Part shown: positions 42,683 to 50,830 of the stretch, in pieces
Numbering within the stretch: the first letter of the stretch is position 1
Layout: each line of letters starts with the position of its first letter
Assembly: GCF_019308285.1 (NCBI RefSeq)
Contig: NZ_WWEM01000020.1
Location: forward strand, 1-64,000
DNA: 64,000 nucleotides
Reading direction: 5' to 3'
Source: Flavobacterium quisquiliarum
Lineage (GTDB): Bacteria > Bacteroidota > Bacteroidia > Flavobacteriales > Flavobacteriaceae
The notes under the pieces: model-generated
Seen by the model: the letters and a program-made list of their open reading frames with translations, nothing else
The model's database searches: none
Told to the model about the DNA's origin: nothing
Made by a program: the position numbers and the translations under genes

Positions 42683-45600
42683 ATGAAATTTAAATATATA
42701 GGATTTTTTATTGCCCTTTTGTGTACTGCGGTATCTTTTGGACAAATAAAAATAAAAGGGACTGTAAAGGATAAAGCCAATGTGCCGATTCCAGGAGTAA
42801 ACGTAATTATTAAAGGAACTTCATCATCTGCGGCAACAGATTTTGATGGAAATTATGTTCTTAATGTTCCAAATAAAAATGCACAGATTGAATTCACTTT
42901 TGTTGGATTCACAACCAAATTGGAAACAATTGGAGACAGAACAGAAATAAATGTTATCCTTGAAGAATCAAGCCAGACATTAGATGAGATAGTTGTAGTA
43001 GGTTATGCTGCAGTAAAAAAGAGTGATGTAACGAGTTCTATTTCGTCAGTAAAAGGAAAAGAATTACAGACTATGACTGTAGGTAACGTAACCGAATCGC
43101 TTCAGGGAAAAGTAGCCGGAGTTCAGGTTACAGGACAAGGTGGACCAGGTGCACAGCCAAGAGTTTTAATTCGTGGTATCTCGACTTTAAACTTAAATAC
43201 AGATCCGCTTTATGTAGTAGACGGAATCCCGATGGGAACCAGTATCAATTTCTTAAGTAATAATGAAATTGAGTCTATGGAAGTTTTAAAAGACGCTTCT
43301 GCAAGTGCCATTTATGGTTCTCGTGCTTCAAACGGAGTTATTTTAATTACTACTAAAAAAGGAAAAGAGGGTAAAACTAGATTTACTTTTGATTTGAGTT
43401 CTGGTATGCAGATTATGAATAATCCATACAATATGGCAGATGCCGAAGGTTATGCGACCATCATGAATAAGGCTTACAACAATTCAGGTTATTCAGATTA
43501 TCTGCCAAATCCTTCTCAGTATCGAGGAAAAACAACAGACTGGTGGAAAGAAGGAATTAGAAAAGGAACGCCAGTTACCAATGCATCGCTAGGAATTTCG
43601 GGAGGTTCAGATAAACATACTTTCGGAATAAGTCTTAATTATTATAATTCAGAATCTATTTACGGTATAGGTGGCTGGGAGAGAGTGACAATGAGGATTG
43701 CAAATGATTTTAAATTCTCAGATAAATTTAAAGCAGGAATTACTTTAAACCCACGTTATGAAACTTGGGGTGCACCAGGTAACTGGGCAGATTTTGATAA
43801 AATTGATCCAATTACGCCAATTTACAAACCTGCTGATCAATTAAATGGTACAGAAAACGAATATAGCATTTATGCCAGATCTCCTTCGTATGTATGGAAT
43901 CCAGTTGCAGCAGTAAATAGATATGACGATTATACCGATAAGTACAATTTAAACACCAATGGATATTTACAATACGAACCAATTAAAGGCTTAGTGATTC
44001 GTACACAGGCATCTATTGAGGTAGGTGATGAAGTTAGAAATTCATTTACGCCTGATTTTGTAATCGATGCAGCACACGAAAAACAAGAAATTAATAATGT
44101 GCAGAAATGGAATACTACAAACGTAGATTGGACCTGGCAGAATACGATTACCTATTCTAAAACATTTGCAGAGAAACATAATGCTTCTTTAATGATTGGT
44201 AATACAATGGAGGAATATAATGGAAATAATCTGTGGGGTTATGGTGAAGGAGTTCCAAATAATTCTGATTCGATGAGAGAATTAAATGCAGCTACTAAAA
44301 ACAAAGACAGTAAAGGAAATAGCTGGTCTAGTTCATTGATGTCTTATATTTCCCGTTTTTCTTATAACTACGATGGTAAATATTATTTTACAGGTACATT
44401 CAGACGTGATGGTTCTTCAAAATTCATGACCAATAACAAATGGGCCAATTTTCCTTCAGCATCGGTTTCCTGGAGAATTTTAAACGAAGGTTTTATGGAA
44501 TCTGCTAAAGATGTAGTAAGTGATCTTAGATTAAGAGCAGGTTGGGGTAAAGTAGGTAATCAAGGTCTTCCAGATGCGGTTTACCAATCTAATATCGGAC
44601 AAGGTTATTATGTAATTGGTGGTGAAGTAGTAGATACTTCTTATCCTTCTTCAATGGCAAACAAAGACATTAAATGGGAAACGGTAGAAGATATGAGTTT
44701 CGGACTTGATTTTGGTTTTTTCAAAAATAGAATTTCGGGATCACTAGAATACTATAAAAAGCAAACGAACGATATGTTGTTCTTAAAACAGTTTCCAACT
44801 TATAGCGGATTTCCAGGATATTCAACTATGTGGACAAATGTTGGTTCTATGCAGTCAAGCGGTATCGACTTATTACTTTCGTATAAAGACAAAAAAGGCG
44901 ATTTCTCGTATGGTGTAGACTTGACTTTTACAACCGTGAATGTTAAAATGCTGACGCTTTCCGCTGATGGTGAGAAACTATACGGATCTGGAAACAGAAC
45001 ATTAACAGTCAAAGGAGATGAACCAGGATATTTCTACGGATATGTTGCAGATGGATTATTCCAAAACCAAACCGAATTAAACTCACATACAGATGAACAC
45101 GGAACCAAATTACAACCGTATGCACAAGTAGGAGACGTTCGCTTTAAAGATGTAAACGGCGATGGAAAAATTGATGAAAAAGACAGAACAAAAATTGGTT
45201 CTCCTTGGGCAGATTACAACGTTGGTCTGAATTTAAATTTTGGTTATAAAAACTTTGATTTAGTAGCCAATTTTTATTCAAGTATCGGAAATGATATCGT
45301 AAATCAGAATATTTCAGATTTATATAATGGAGCTAGTTTAACGAATAAAGTTAGCGGATTAGAGCAAATGGCTTGGCATGGCGAAGGTACTTCTAATTCC
45401 ATTCCGCGTTTGTCTAAAGATGACAATAATGAAAACTTTACCAAATTCTCATCTCTGTATGTTGAGGATGGTTCTTTTGTACGCATGAAAAACTTACAGT
45501 TGGGATATACTTTCAATAACAAATTCGGATTGGATAAATTAAGAATTTCATTGTCAGGACAAAACTTATGGACATGGACAAAGTACACAGGAGTTGACCC

Positions 45601-45715
45601 TGAAGTTGCAGGAGGAGATCCTGATAAAGGAGACAGAGTAAAAGGATCAGGTTTTGGAGGATGGAACTATCCAGTACAGCCAACAATCTTGATGGGGCTT
45701 AATGTTGCATTTTAA
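42683..45715 (+). CDS. SusC-like TonB-dependent outer-membrane transporter
   Basis: A 1010-residue transporter that imports oligosaccharides across the outer membrane using TonB energy. After a signal peptide (ending VSFGQ, residue 21) there is a carboxypeptidase-regulatory-like domain (about 24-95, IKGTVKDKANVPIPGVNVII), a TonB box-like DEIVVVGY near 104-111, a plug domain (RGISTLNLNTDPLYVVDGIP, SIYGSRASNGVILITTKKG) and a 22-strand barrel ending NVAF. The final aromatic residue is the usual outer-membrane insertion signal. The susD partner starts 11 bases later. Confidence 0.95.
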   Translation: MKFKYIGFFIALLCTAVSFGQIKIKGTVKDKANVPIPGVNVIIKGTSSSAATDFDGNYVLNVPNKNAQIEFTFVGFTTKLETIGDRTEINVILEESSQTLDEIVVVGYAAVKKSDVTSSISSVKGKELQTMTVGNVTESLQGKVAGVQVTGQGGPGAQPRVLIRGISTLNLNTDPLYVVDGIPMGTSINFLSNNEIESMEVLKDASASAIYGSRASNGVILITTKKGKEGKTRFTFDLSSGMQIMNNPYNMADAEGYATIMNKAYNNSGYSDYLPNPSQYRGKTTDWWKEGIRKGTPVTNASLGISGGSDKHTFGISLNYYNSESIYGIGGWERVTMRIANDFKFSDKFKAGITLNPRYETWGAPGNWADFDKIDPITPIYKPADQLNGTENEYSIYARSPSYVWNPVAAVNRYDDYTDKYNLNTNGYLQYEPIKGLVIRTQASIEVGDEVRNSFTPDFVIDAAHEKQEINNVQKWNTTNVDWTWQNTITYSKTFAEKHNASLMIGNTMEEYNGNNLWGYGEGVPNNSDSMRELNAATKNKDSKGNSWSSSLMSYISRFSYNYDGKYYFTGTFRRDGSSKFMTNNKWANFPSASVSWRILNEGFMESAKDVVSDLRLRAGWGKVGNQGLPDAVYQSNIGQGYYVIGGEVVDTSYPSSMANKDIKWETVEDMSFGLDFGFFKNRISGSLEYYKKQTNDMLFLKQFPTYSGFPGYSTMWTNVGSMQSSGIDLLLSYKDKKGDFSYGVDLTFTTVNVKMLTLSADGEKLYGSGNRTLTVKGDEPGYFYGYVADGLFQNQTELNSHTDEHGTKLQPYAQVGDVRFKDVNGDGKIDEKDRTKIGSPWADYNVGLNLNFGYKNFDLVANFYSSIGNDIVNQNISDLYNGASLTNKVSGLEQMAWHGEGTSNSIPRLSKDDNNENFTKFSSLYVEDGSFVRMKNLQLGYTFNNKFGLDKLRISLSGQNLWTWTKYTGVDPEVAGGDPDKGDRVKGSGFGGWNYPVQPTILMGLNVAF

Positions 45716-45726
45716 TTAAAACGATC

Positions 45727-47328
45727 ATGAAAAAAATTATAGTATCAATCATAGCTTTCTCTTTGTTTTCAACTTCTTGCAGTGATTTCATTGAAAAAGA
45801 ACAAAGAGGAACGCAGACTTTAGAGAACTATTTTCAAACAGCACAAGAGTGTGAAAATTATACAAACGAATTAACAAAAAGGTTGTTGCTCCCTAACGAC
45901 TGGTGGACCTTGACAGCGCCAAGAGTAACAAACGAAATGTCAACCGATGACGCCTGGATGGGAAACACTGGACAAGATAGCGGCGCACACAGACCTTGCT
46001 CGCAGTACATTATTACTCCTGATAATATGGGAGACATGAACAGTATTTATACCGCTCATTTTTATACCATCCAATCCGCTAATATTGGTTTAGAGAGAAT
46101 GGTTTTATCACCAATTACAGAGGCTCAGAAAAACCAATATATGGGAGAATCATTATTCGTGCGTGCTTATTGCTACTACGAATTAGTAAATCTATTTGGG
46201 GGAGTTCCATTGTATACAAAATCTTTAGGGACAGGAGATTTAACTTTAGAGAGAAGTTCTGCTGCAGATGTATATGCACAGATTGAAGCTGACCTTAAAG
46301 AATCGGCTGCAAAATTAGAAAGTGCTCCAGTTGCGAGAGATGGTAGAATAAACAAATGGGCTGCTTACGCTTTATTAGCTCGTGTATCATTGTTTCAGGA
46401 AAAATGGGCAGAAGCTAAAACCTATTCTAATAAAGTTATCACAGAAGGTCCTTTCCAGTTAGAGGCTGATTTCTTAAATATCTGGAATGTGAATAATCAT
46501 AACGGAATTGAATCTATTTTAGAGGCACAGTCATCATCTGTTCAAAATAGAGATTTAGGAGCGGCTTTGCCAACTTTAGCTGGTGCTAGAGGAGAAGATA
46601 AAAAGAATTTCCCAAGTAATGATGCACAGGATGTTTTGGATGGATGGGGATGGTGTATGCCAACAAGCGATTTAGAAAATGCTTATTTATCTGAAAATGA
46701 TGTGATCCGTCGTAGAAGCACAATTACAAAATGGGGAGAAGCTGCTTACGGTGATGAGGTTTTGAATCCAACACACAAATTCAGTTTAAACGATAATAAA
46801 TCGGGGCGTATCTGCCGTAAATATTATATTCCAATTGCAACACGTCGTTCATTAGATAAAAAAGATGCTCACTTGCCATTAAATATTCCGTTGATTCGTT
46901 TAGCTGAAATGTATTTAACAAGAGCAGAAGCTAATTATCATACAGGCGGAGATGCTTTAGGAGATATCAACATCATCAGAGCACGTGTAAAATTAGATCC
47001 AAAAACAGGAATTTCTGGTCCAACACTTTTAAGACAAATCTATAAAGAGCGTCGTTTAGAATTGGCTTTTGAAGGGTTACGTTTATTCGATATTCGTCGT
47101 GAGAAAGATCCAACAACAGGAAGACCAGTTATTGAGTCATTGATGGGACCAAACGGAACTTTTGTGAAATACAATTTGAGTTCTACAGATCCATACGAAA
47201 CCACAAACTTGAGAGAACCTCAGGATAAAGGAATCAATTTTAACCCTGCTAAAAACTTGTTGTGGCCAATCCCACAATTAGAAATCGATTTGAGCGGTGG
47301 TGTAATTAAACAAAATCCTGGATACTAA
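45727..47328 (+). CDS. SusD-like surface lipoprotein
   Basis: The lid and substrate-binding partner of the SusC-like transporter. The 533-residue protein has a lipoprotein signal (STSC, Cys18), tetratricopeptide-like helices in the first half (GESLFVRAYCYYELVNLFGG near 140) and the RagB/SusD C-terminal region (IPLIRLAEMYLTRAEANY near 390, YKERRLELAFEGLRLFDIRR near 440, ending GGVIKQNPGY). Directly downstream of susC with 11 bases between, and followed after 1 base by the first GH30 gene, so all three are cotranscribed. Confidence 0.95.
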   Translation: MKKIIVSIIAFSLFSTSCSDFIEKEQRGTQTLENYFQTAQECENYTNELTKRLLLPNDWWTLTAPRVTNEMSTDDAWMGNTGQDSGAHRPCSQYIITPDNMGDMNSIYTAHFYTIQSANIGLERMVLSPITEAQKNQYMGESLFVRAYCYYELVNLFGGVPLYTKSLGTGDLTLERSSAADVYAQIEADLKESAAKLESAPVARDGRINKWAAYALLARVSLFQEKWAEAKTYSNKVITEGPFQLEADFLNIWNVNNHNGIESILEAQSSSVQNRDLGAALPTLAGARGEDKKNFPSNDAQDVLDGWGWCMPTSDLENAYLSENDVIRRRSTITKWGEAAYGDEVLNPTHKFSLNDNKSGRICRKYYIPIATRRSLDKKDAHLPLNIPLIRLAEMYLTRAEANYHTGGDALGDINIIRARVKLDPKTGISGPTLLRQIYKERRLELAFEGLRLFDIRREKDPTTGRPVIESLMGPNGTFVKYNLSSTDPYETTNLREPQDKGINFNPAKNLLWPIPQLEIDLSGGVIKQNPGY

Positions 47329-47329
47329 T

Positions 47330-48967
47330 ATGAAGATTAATAATCAAAATAGAGTAAGTCTGCTGTGTGCAGGCTTACTTTTCGCAAGTTCTCTTTTTGT
47401 AAGCTGTGATTCTGAGAAATCTGAAAATTCAGGTTCAGAAAATGCGGTAACAGAATTGAAAGTAAGTTTGGATATGAATCTTCAAACAATGGAAAGTTTT
47501 GGAGCTTCGGATGCTTGGCAGTGTAACTTTATTGGAAAAAACTGGCCAACTGAGAAAAGAAATAAAATAGCCGATTTATTGTTCAGCCAAGGTTTAGATG
47601 CTGATGGAAATCCAAAAGGTATTGGATTGTCATTATGGCGTTTTAATATTGGAGCAGGAAGTGCAGAACAAGGCGACGCCAGCGATATTACTGATGAATG
47701 GAGAAGATCAGAATGTTTTACGACTAACGGTGTTACCTATGATATGACAAAACAAGCCGGTCAGGTTTGGTTTATGAAAGCTGCTAGAGAACGTGGTGTA
47801 GATAAATTATTAGCATTCGCTAACAGTGCTCCAGTTTATTTGACTCAAAACGGAAAAGCACATGCTTCTATCAAAGAATTCTACAATTTAAAAGATGGAA
47901 AAATGCCCGATTTAGCTGATTTCTGGGTTACCTCTTTAGACAAATTAAAAACAGAACACGGTTTAACAATCGATTATGTGAGTCCGTTTAACGAACCGCA
48001 ATACGAATGGGATGGTTCTGGACAAGAAGGTTCGCCAGCAACGAATACTAATATTTACAGTTTTGTAAATATTTTATCTCCAAAATTGCAGGCCAAAAAT
48101 TTAGAAACTAAAATTGTAGTGGGAGAAGCAGGAGCTTATGAGCCTTTATACAAAACCGTTTCAGGGAAAGAAAGCAGATCAAATCAGATTGATTATTTCT
48201 TTGCGGCGAATTCTTCTAAAAAAATCACAGGTTTGAGCAATGTAAAAAAGACTATTTCGGGACACAGTTACTGGCAGGCTTGGCCATTAAGCACTCTTAT
48301 TTCGTCAAGACAGGAAGCTGCATCAAGAATCCAGTCAGTTGGAGGAGTTAGTCTTTGGTCATCAGAATATTGTGTTTTAGAAAGTCCAGGAACTGCTGAA
48401 CTTCCAGGTGGAGCAGGAGCAGGAAGAGATTTAGGAATGTCATTAGCACTTTGGACAGCTCGTATTGTCAGCACTGATATTGCTGTTGGAGGTGTTACTT
48501 CTTGGCAATGGTGGACAGCAATTAGCCGTGGAGATTACAAAGATGGTTTGATTCACGTAGACGATGGCGCAAGCAACGGAGCTGGAAATGCAGATTATTG
48601 TAAAAACGATGGTTACATCAGAGATTCTAAAACACTTTGGGCATTAGGAAACTTTTCATTCTTCGTAAAACCAGGAATGGTAAGAGTTCAAATTCCAAGT
48701 GTTGATAATACGATGGAACTAAATAATGTTATGGTTACCGCTTATAAAGATGCGACAAACAAAAAACTAGTTGTGGTTGCGGTTAATATGAGCAAATCGG
48801 CGAAAGCCTATAAATTGAATCTTTCGGGAGGAACAGTAACCGATAACAAATTAACGCCTTACACCACTTCTGAAACATTGAGTTTGAAAAAAGGAACAAC
48901 GGTAGATGTTTCTGGTTTTGAAATTCCTGCCAGATCTGTAGTAACCTACGTAGGAACGTATAAATAA
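47330..48967 (+). CDS. GH30 glycoside hydrolase, lipoprotein (probable endo-beta-1,6-galactanase)
   Basis: A 545-residue lipoprotein (LFVSC, Cys26) with a TIM barrel followed by the GH30 side beta-domain. The acid/base is Glu222 in SPFNEPQYEW and the nucleophile Glu346 in WSSEYCVLE. Residues ESFGASDAW near 55-63 mark the N-terminal strand. Together with GH2, GH27, GH51 and GH43 neighbours, the most likely activity is endo-beta-1,6-galactanase (subfamily 5 type), cleaving galactan side chains at the cell surface; glucosylceramidase or xylanase roles of other GH30 groups fit the context less well. It starts 1 base after the susD stop. Confidence 0.85.
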   Translation: MKINNQNRVSLLCAGLLFASSLFVSCDSEKSENSGSENAVTELKVSLDMNLQTMESFGASDAWQCNFIGKNWPTEKRNKIADLLFSQGLDADGNPKGIGLSLWRFNIGAGSAEQGDASDITDEWRRSECFTTNGVTYDMTKQAGQVWFMKAARERGVDKLLAFANSAPVYLTQNGKAHASIKEFYNLKDGKMPDLADFWVTSLDKLKTEHGLTIDYVSPFNEPQYEWDGSGQEGSPATNTNIYSFVNILSPKLQAKNLETKIVVGEAGAYEPLYKTVSGKESRSNQIDYFFAANSSKKITGLSNVKKTISGHSYWQAWPLSTLISSRQEAASRIQSVGGVSLWSSEYCVLESPGTAELPGGAGAGRDLGMSLALWTARIVSTDIAVGGVTSWQWWTAISRGDYKDGLIHVDDGASNGAGNADYCKNDGYIRDSKTLWALGNFSFFVKPGMVRVQIPSVDNTMELNNVMVTAYKDATNKKLVVVAVNMSKSAKAYKLNLSGGTVTDNKLTPYTTSETLSLKKGTTVDVSGFEIPARSVVTYVGTYK

Positions 48968-48977
48968 GAATAAAAAA

Positions 48978-49084
48978 TTAACCGCAAAGTCGCAAAGACA
49001 AACCGCAAAGTTCGCAAAGCTTAAATTAAACTTTGCTCCCGATAGCTATCGGGATTGCGAAAAACTTAGCGCCTTTGCGGTTAA
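48978..49084. repeat. Extragenic inverted-repeat element between the two GH30 genes
   Basis: TTAACCGCAAAG (48978-48989) is repeated in inverse orientation at 49073-49084. A perfect 16-base palindrome CCCGATAGCTATCGGG lies in the centre (49038-49053). It is a close relative of the element at 34247-34357. It separates two homologous genes and would form a stable stem in the operon mRNA. Confidence 0.8.
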
Positions 49085-49098
49085 AAAACAAGAAATAA

Positions 49099-50682
49099 AT
49101 GAGAAAAATATATCTCTCGCTTTTATTGGTAATCAGTTCGCTGTCATTTGCACAGCGAACCGTTACCATCAGCACAGATAATGTAGTACAAACCATGGAC
49201 GGTTTTGGAGGCTCAGATGCCTGGAGAGCTCAGTTTGTGGGCAAAAACTGGCCGGAACAGAAAAAAAATGCTATTGCAGATTTGTTATTCAGTAAAGAAA
49301 TCGATGCAAACGGAAATCCAAAAGGAATTGGACTTTCGATTTGGCGATTTAATTTGGGTGCTGGAAGTACAGAACAAGGAGAAAACAGCAAAGTTTCTGA
49401 TGAATGGAGAAGAAGTGAATGTTTTCTAAATGCTGACGGGACTTATGATTTTTCTAAACAAGAAGGACAAAGATGGTTTCTGCAGGCGGCTAAAAAAAGA
49501 GGAGTAGAAAAATTTCTTATTTTTACGAATAGTCCGCCGGTTCATATGACAAACAACGGATTATCTTTTGCCTCTCAAAAGAATAAACTGAATCTAAAAG
49601 ATGGTGCAATTCCACAATTTGCTGATTTCTTAGTTCAAAGTATTCAGGGATTGGAGAAAAAAGAAGGAATCAAATTCGATTATGTGAGCCCAATAAACGA
49701 ACCGCAGTGGGAATGGATGCCAAAACAAGGCGATACCAACAGTCAGGAAGGTACACCGGCAACCAATCAGGAAATTTATGATTTGACCAAATCACTTTCG
49801 GAAAAACTGAAAGCTAAAAAAATGAGCACCGAGATTGTGATTGCAGAAGCGGCGCAAATCGATTATTTATATGAAAATGTAAATGCAGAAAATCGTGACA
49901 ATCAAATTGATTATTTCTTTGGAAAAACCAAAACCAATGTGACTAAATTTTCAAATGTAAAAAATGTAATACTAGGACATAGTTATTTTACAACATGGCC
50001 TATTGAAAGACAAGTTTTAAGTCGTAAATTAATTGCCGCTGAAGTAAAACAAAAACCGGGATTAAAATACTGGCAGTCGGAATACTGTATTTTAGAAAAT
50101 CCAGGAGAATCTGAAATTCCGGGAGGTTCTGGAGGTGGAAGAGATTTAGGAATGCAGACCGCTTTGTTTGTAGCGAGATTAATTCACAATGATATTGCAG
50201 TGGCAAATGCGGCTTCATGGCAGTGGTGGACTTCGATCACAAGAGTAGATTACAAAGATGGTTTGATCTATCTGGATGACGGAAAAAGCAACGGAGGAAC
50301 TGAGCCCAATTATGTGAAAAATGATGGCGAATTTCACGATTCAAAACTGCTTTGGGCACTAGGAAATTATTCTCTTTTTGTTCGTCCGGGAATGCAGAGA
50401 ATTGATATTCCAAACCAAAAAGAATTAGACGCAGCAAATGATGTAATGTTGACCGCTTACAAAGACATTCAAAACAAAAAGCTGATTGTTGTAGCTGTAA
50501 ACTGTGGAAAACAGACTCAGAAATACAAGTTCGATTTATCAAAAGGAACTTTAAAAAATAACGAGTTCACACCTTATGTAACTTCTGATAATTTAAATTT
50601 AAAAAGAACCAGTTCGCAGAAAATTAATAATTTAGAGATTCCTGCAAAGTCGGTAGTGACTTTTGTGGGAGAATTTGAGTAG
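49099..50682 (+). CDS. GH30 glycoside hydrolase, second copy
   Basis: A 527-residue exported homologue of the preceding GH30, with an ordinary signal peptide (ending LSFAQR) instead of a lipoprotein signal. Acid/base Glu201 in SPINEPQWEW and nucleophile Glu328 in WQSEYCILE are intact. The proteins run collinear from end to end (for example KGIGLSIWRFNLGAGSTEQG against KGIGLSLWRFNIGAGSAEQG), so this is a tandem duplication. Different anchoring suggests a split of work: long chains at the surface by copy 1, imported oligosaccharides in the periplasm by copy 2. Confidence 0.87.
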   Translation: MRKIYLSLLLVISSLSFAQRTVTISTDNVVQTMDGFGGSDAWRAQFVGKNWPEQKKNAIADLLFSKEIDANGNPKGIGLSIWRFNLGAGSTEQGENSKVSDEWRRSECFLNADGTYDFSKQEGQRWFLQAAKKRGVEKFLIFTNSPPVHMTNNGLSFASQKNKLNLKDGAIPQFADFLVQSIQGLEKKEGIKFDYVSPINEPQWEWMPKQGDTNSQEGTPATNQEIYDLTKSLSEKLKAKKMSTEIVIAEAAQIDYLYENVNAENRDNQIDYFFGKTKTNVTKFSNVKNVILGHSYFTTWPIERQVLSRKLIAAEVKQKPGLKYWQSEYCILENPGESEIPGGSGGGRDLGMQTALFVARLIHNDIAVANAASWQWWTSITRVDYKDGLIYLDDGKSNGGTEPNYVKNDGEFHDSKLLWALGNYSLFVRPGMQRIDIPNQKELDAANDVMLTAYKDIQNKKLIVVAVNCGKQTQKYKFDLSKGTLKNNEFTPYVTSDNLNLKRTSSQKINNLEIPAKSVVTFVGEFE

Positions 50683-50687
50683 TGGGC

Positions 50688-50778
50688 AGTGTTCAGATTT
50701 TTAGTATTCAGTTTTAAGTTGAAGATTTGTTAAGAATAAAAACTAAGCCAAGAACTGAATACTAAAAATCTGAACACT
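50688..50778. repeat. Perfect 26-base inverted repeat between GH30 and GH2 genes
   Basis: Bases 50688-50713 and 50753-50778 are exact reverse complements, enclosing 39 bases. No T-run follows, so it is not a simple terminator. The perfect match suggests recent origin or selection on the structure. Confidence 0.8.
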
Positions 50779-50830
50779 GAATACCAATCTAAATCTTGAA
50801 ACCAAAAATTAACTAAAAAATAAAAATATA

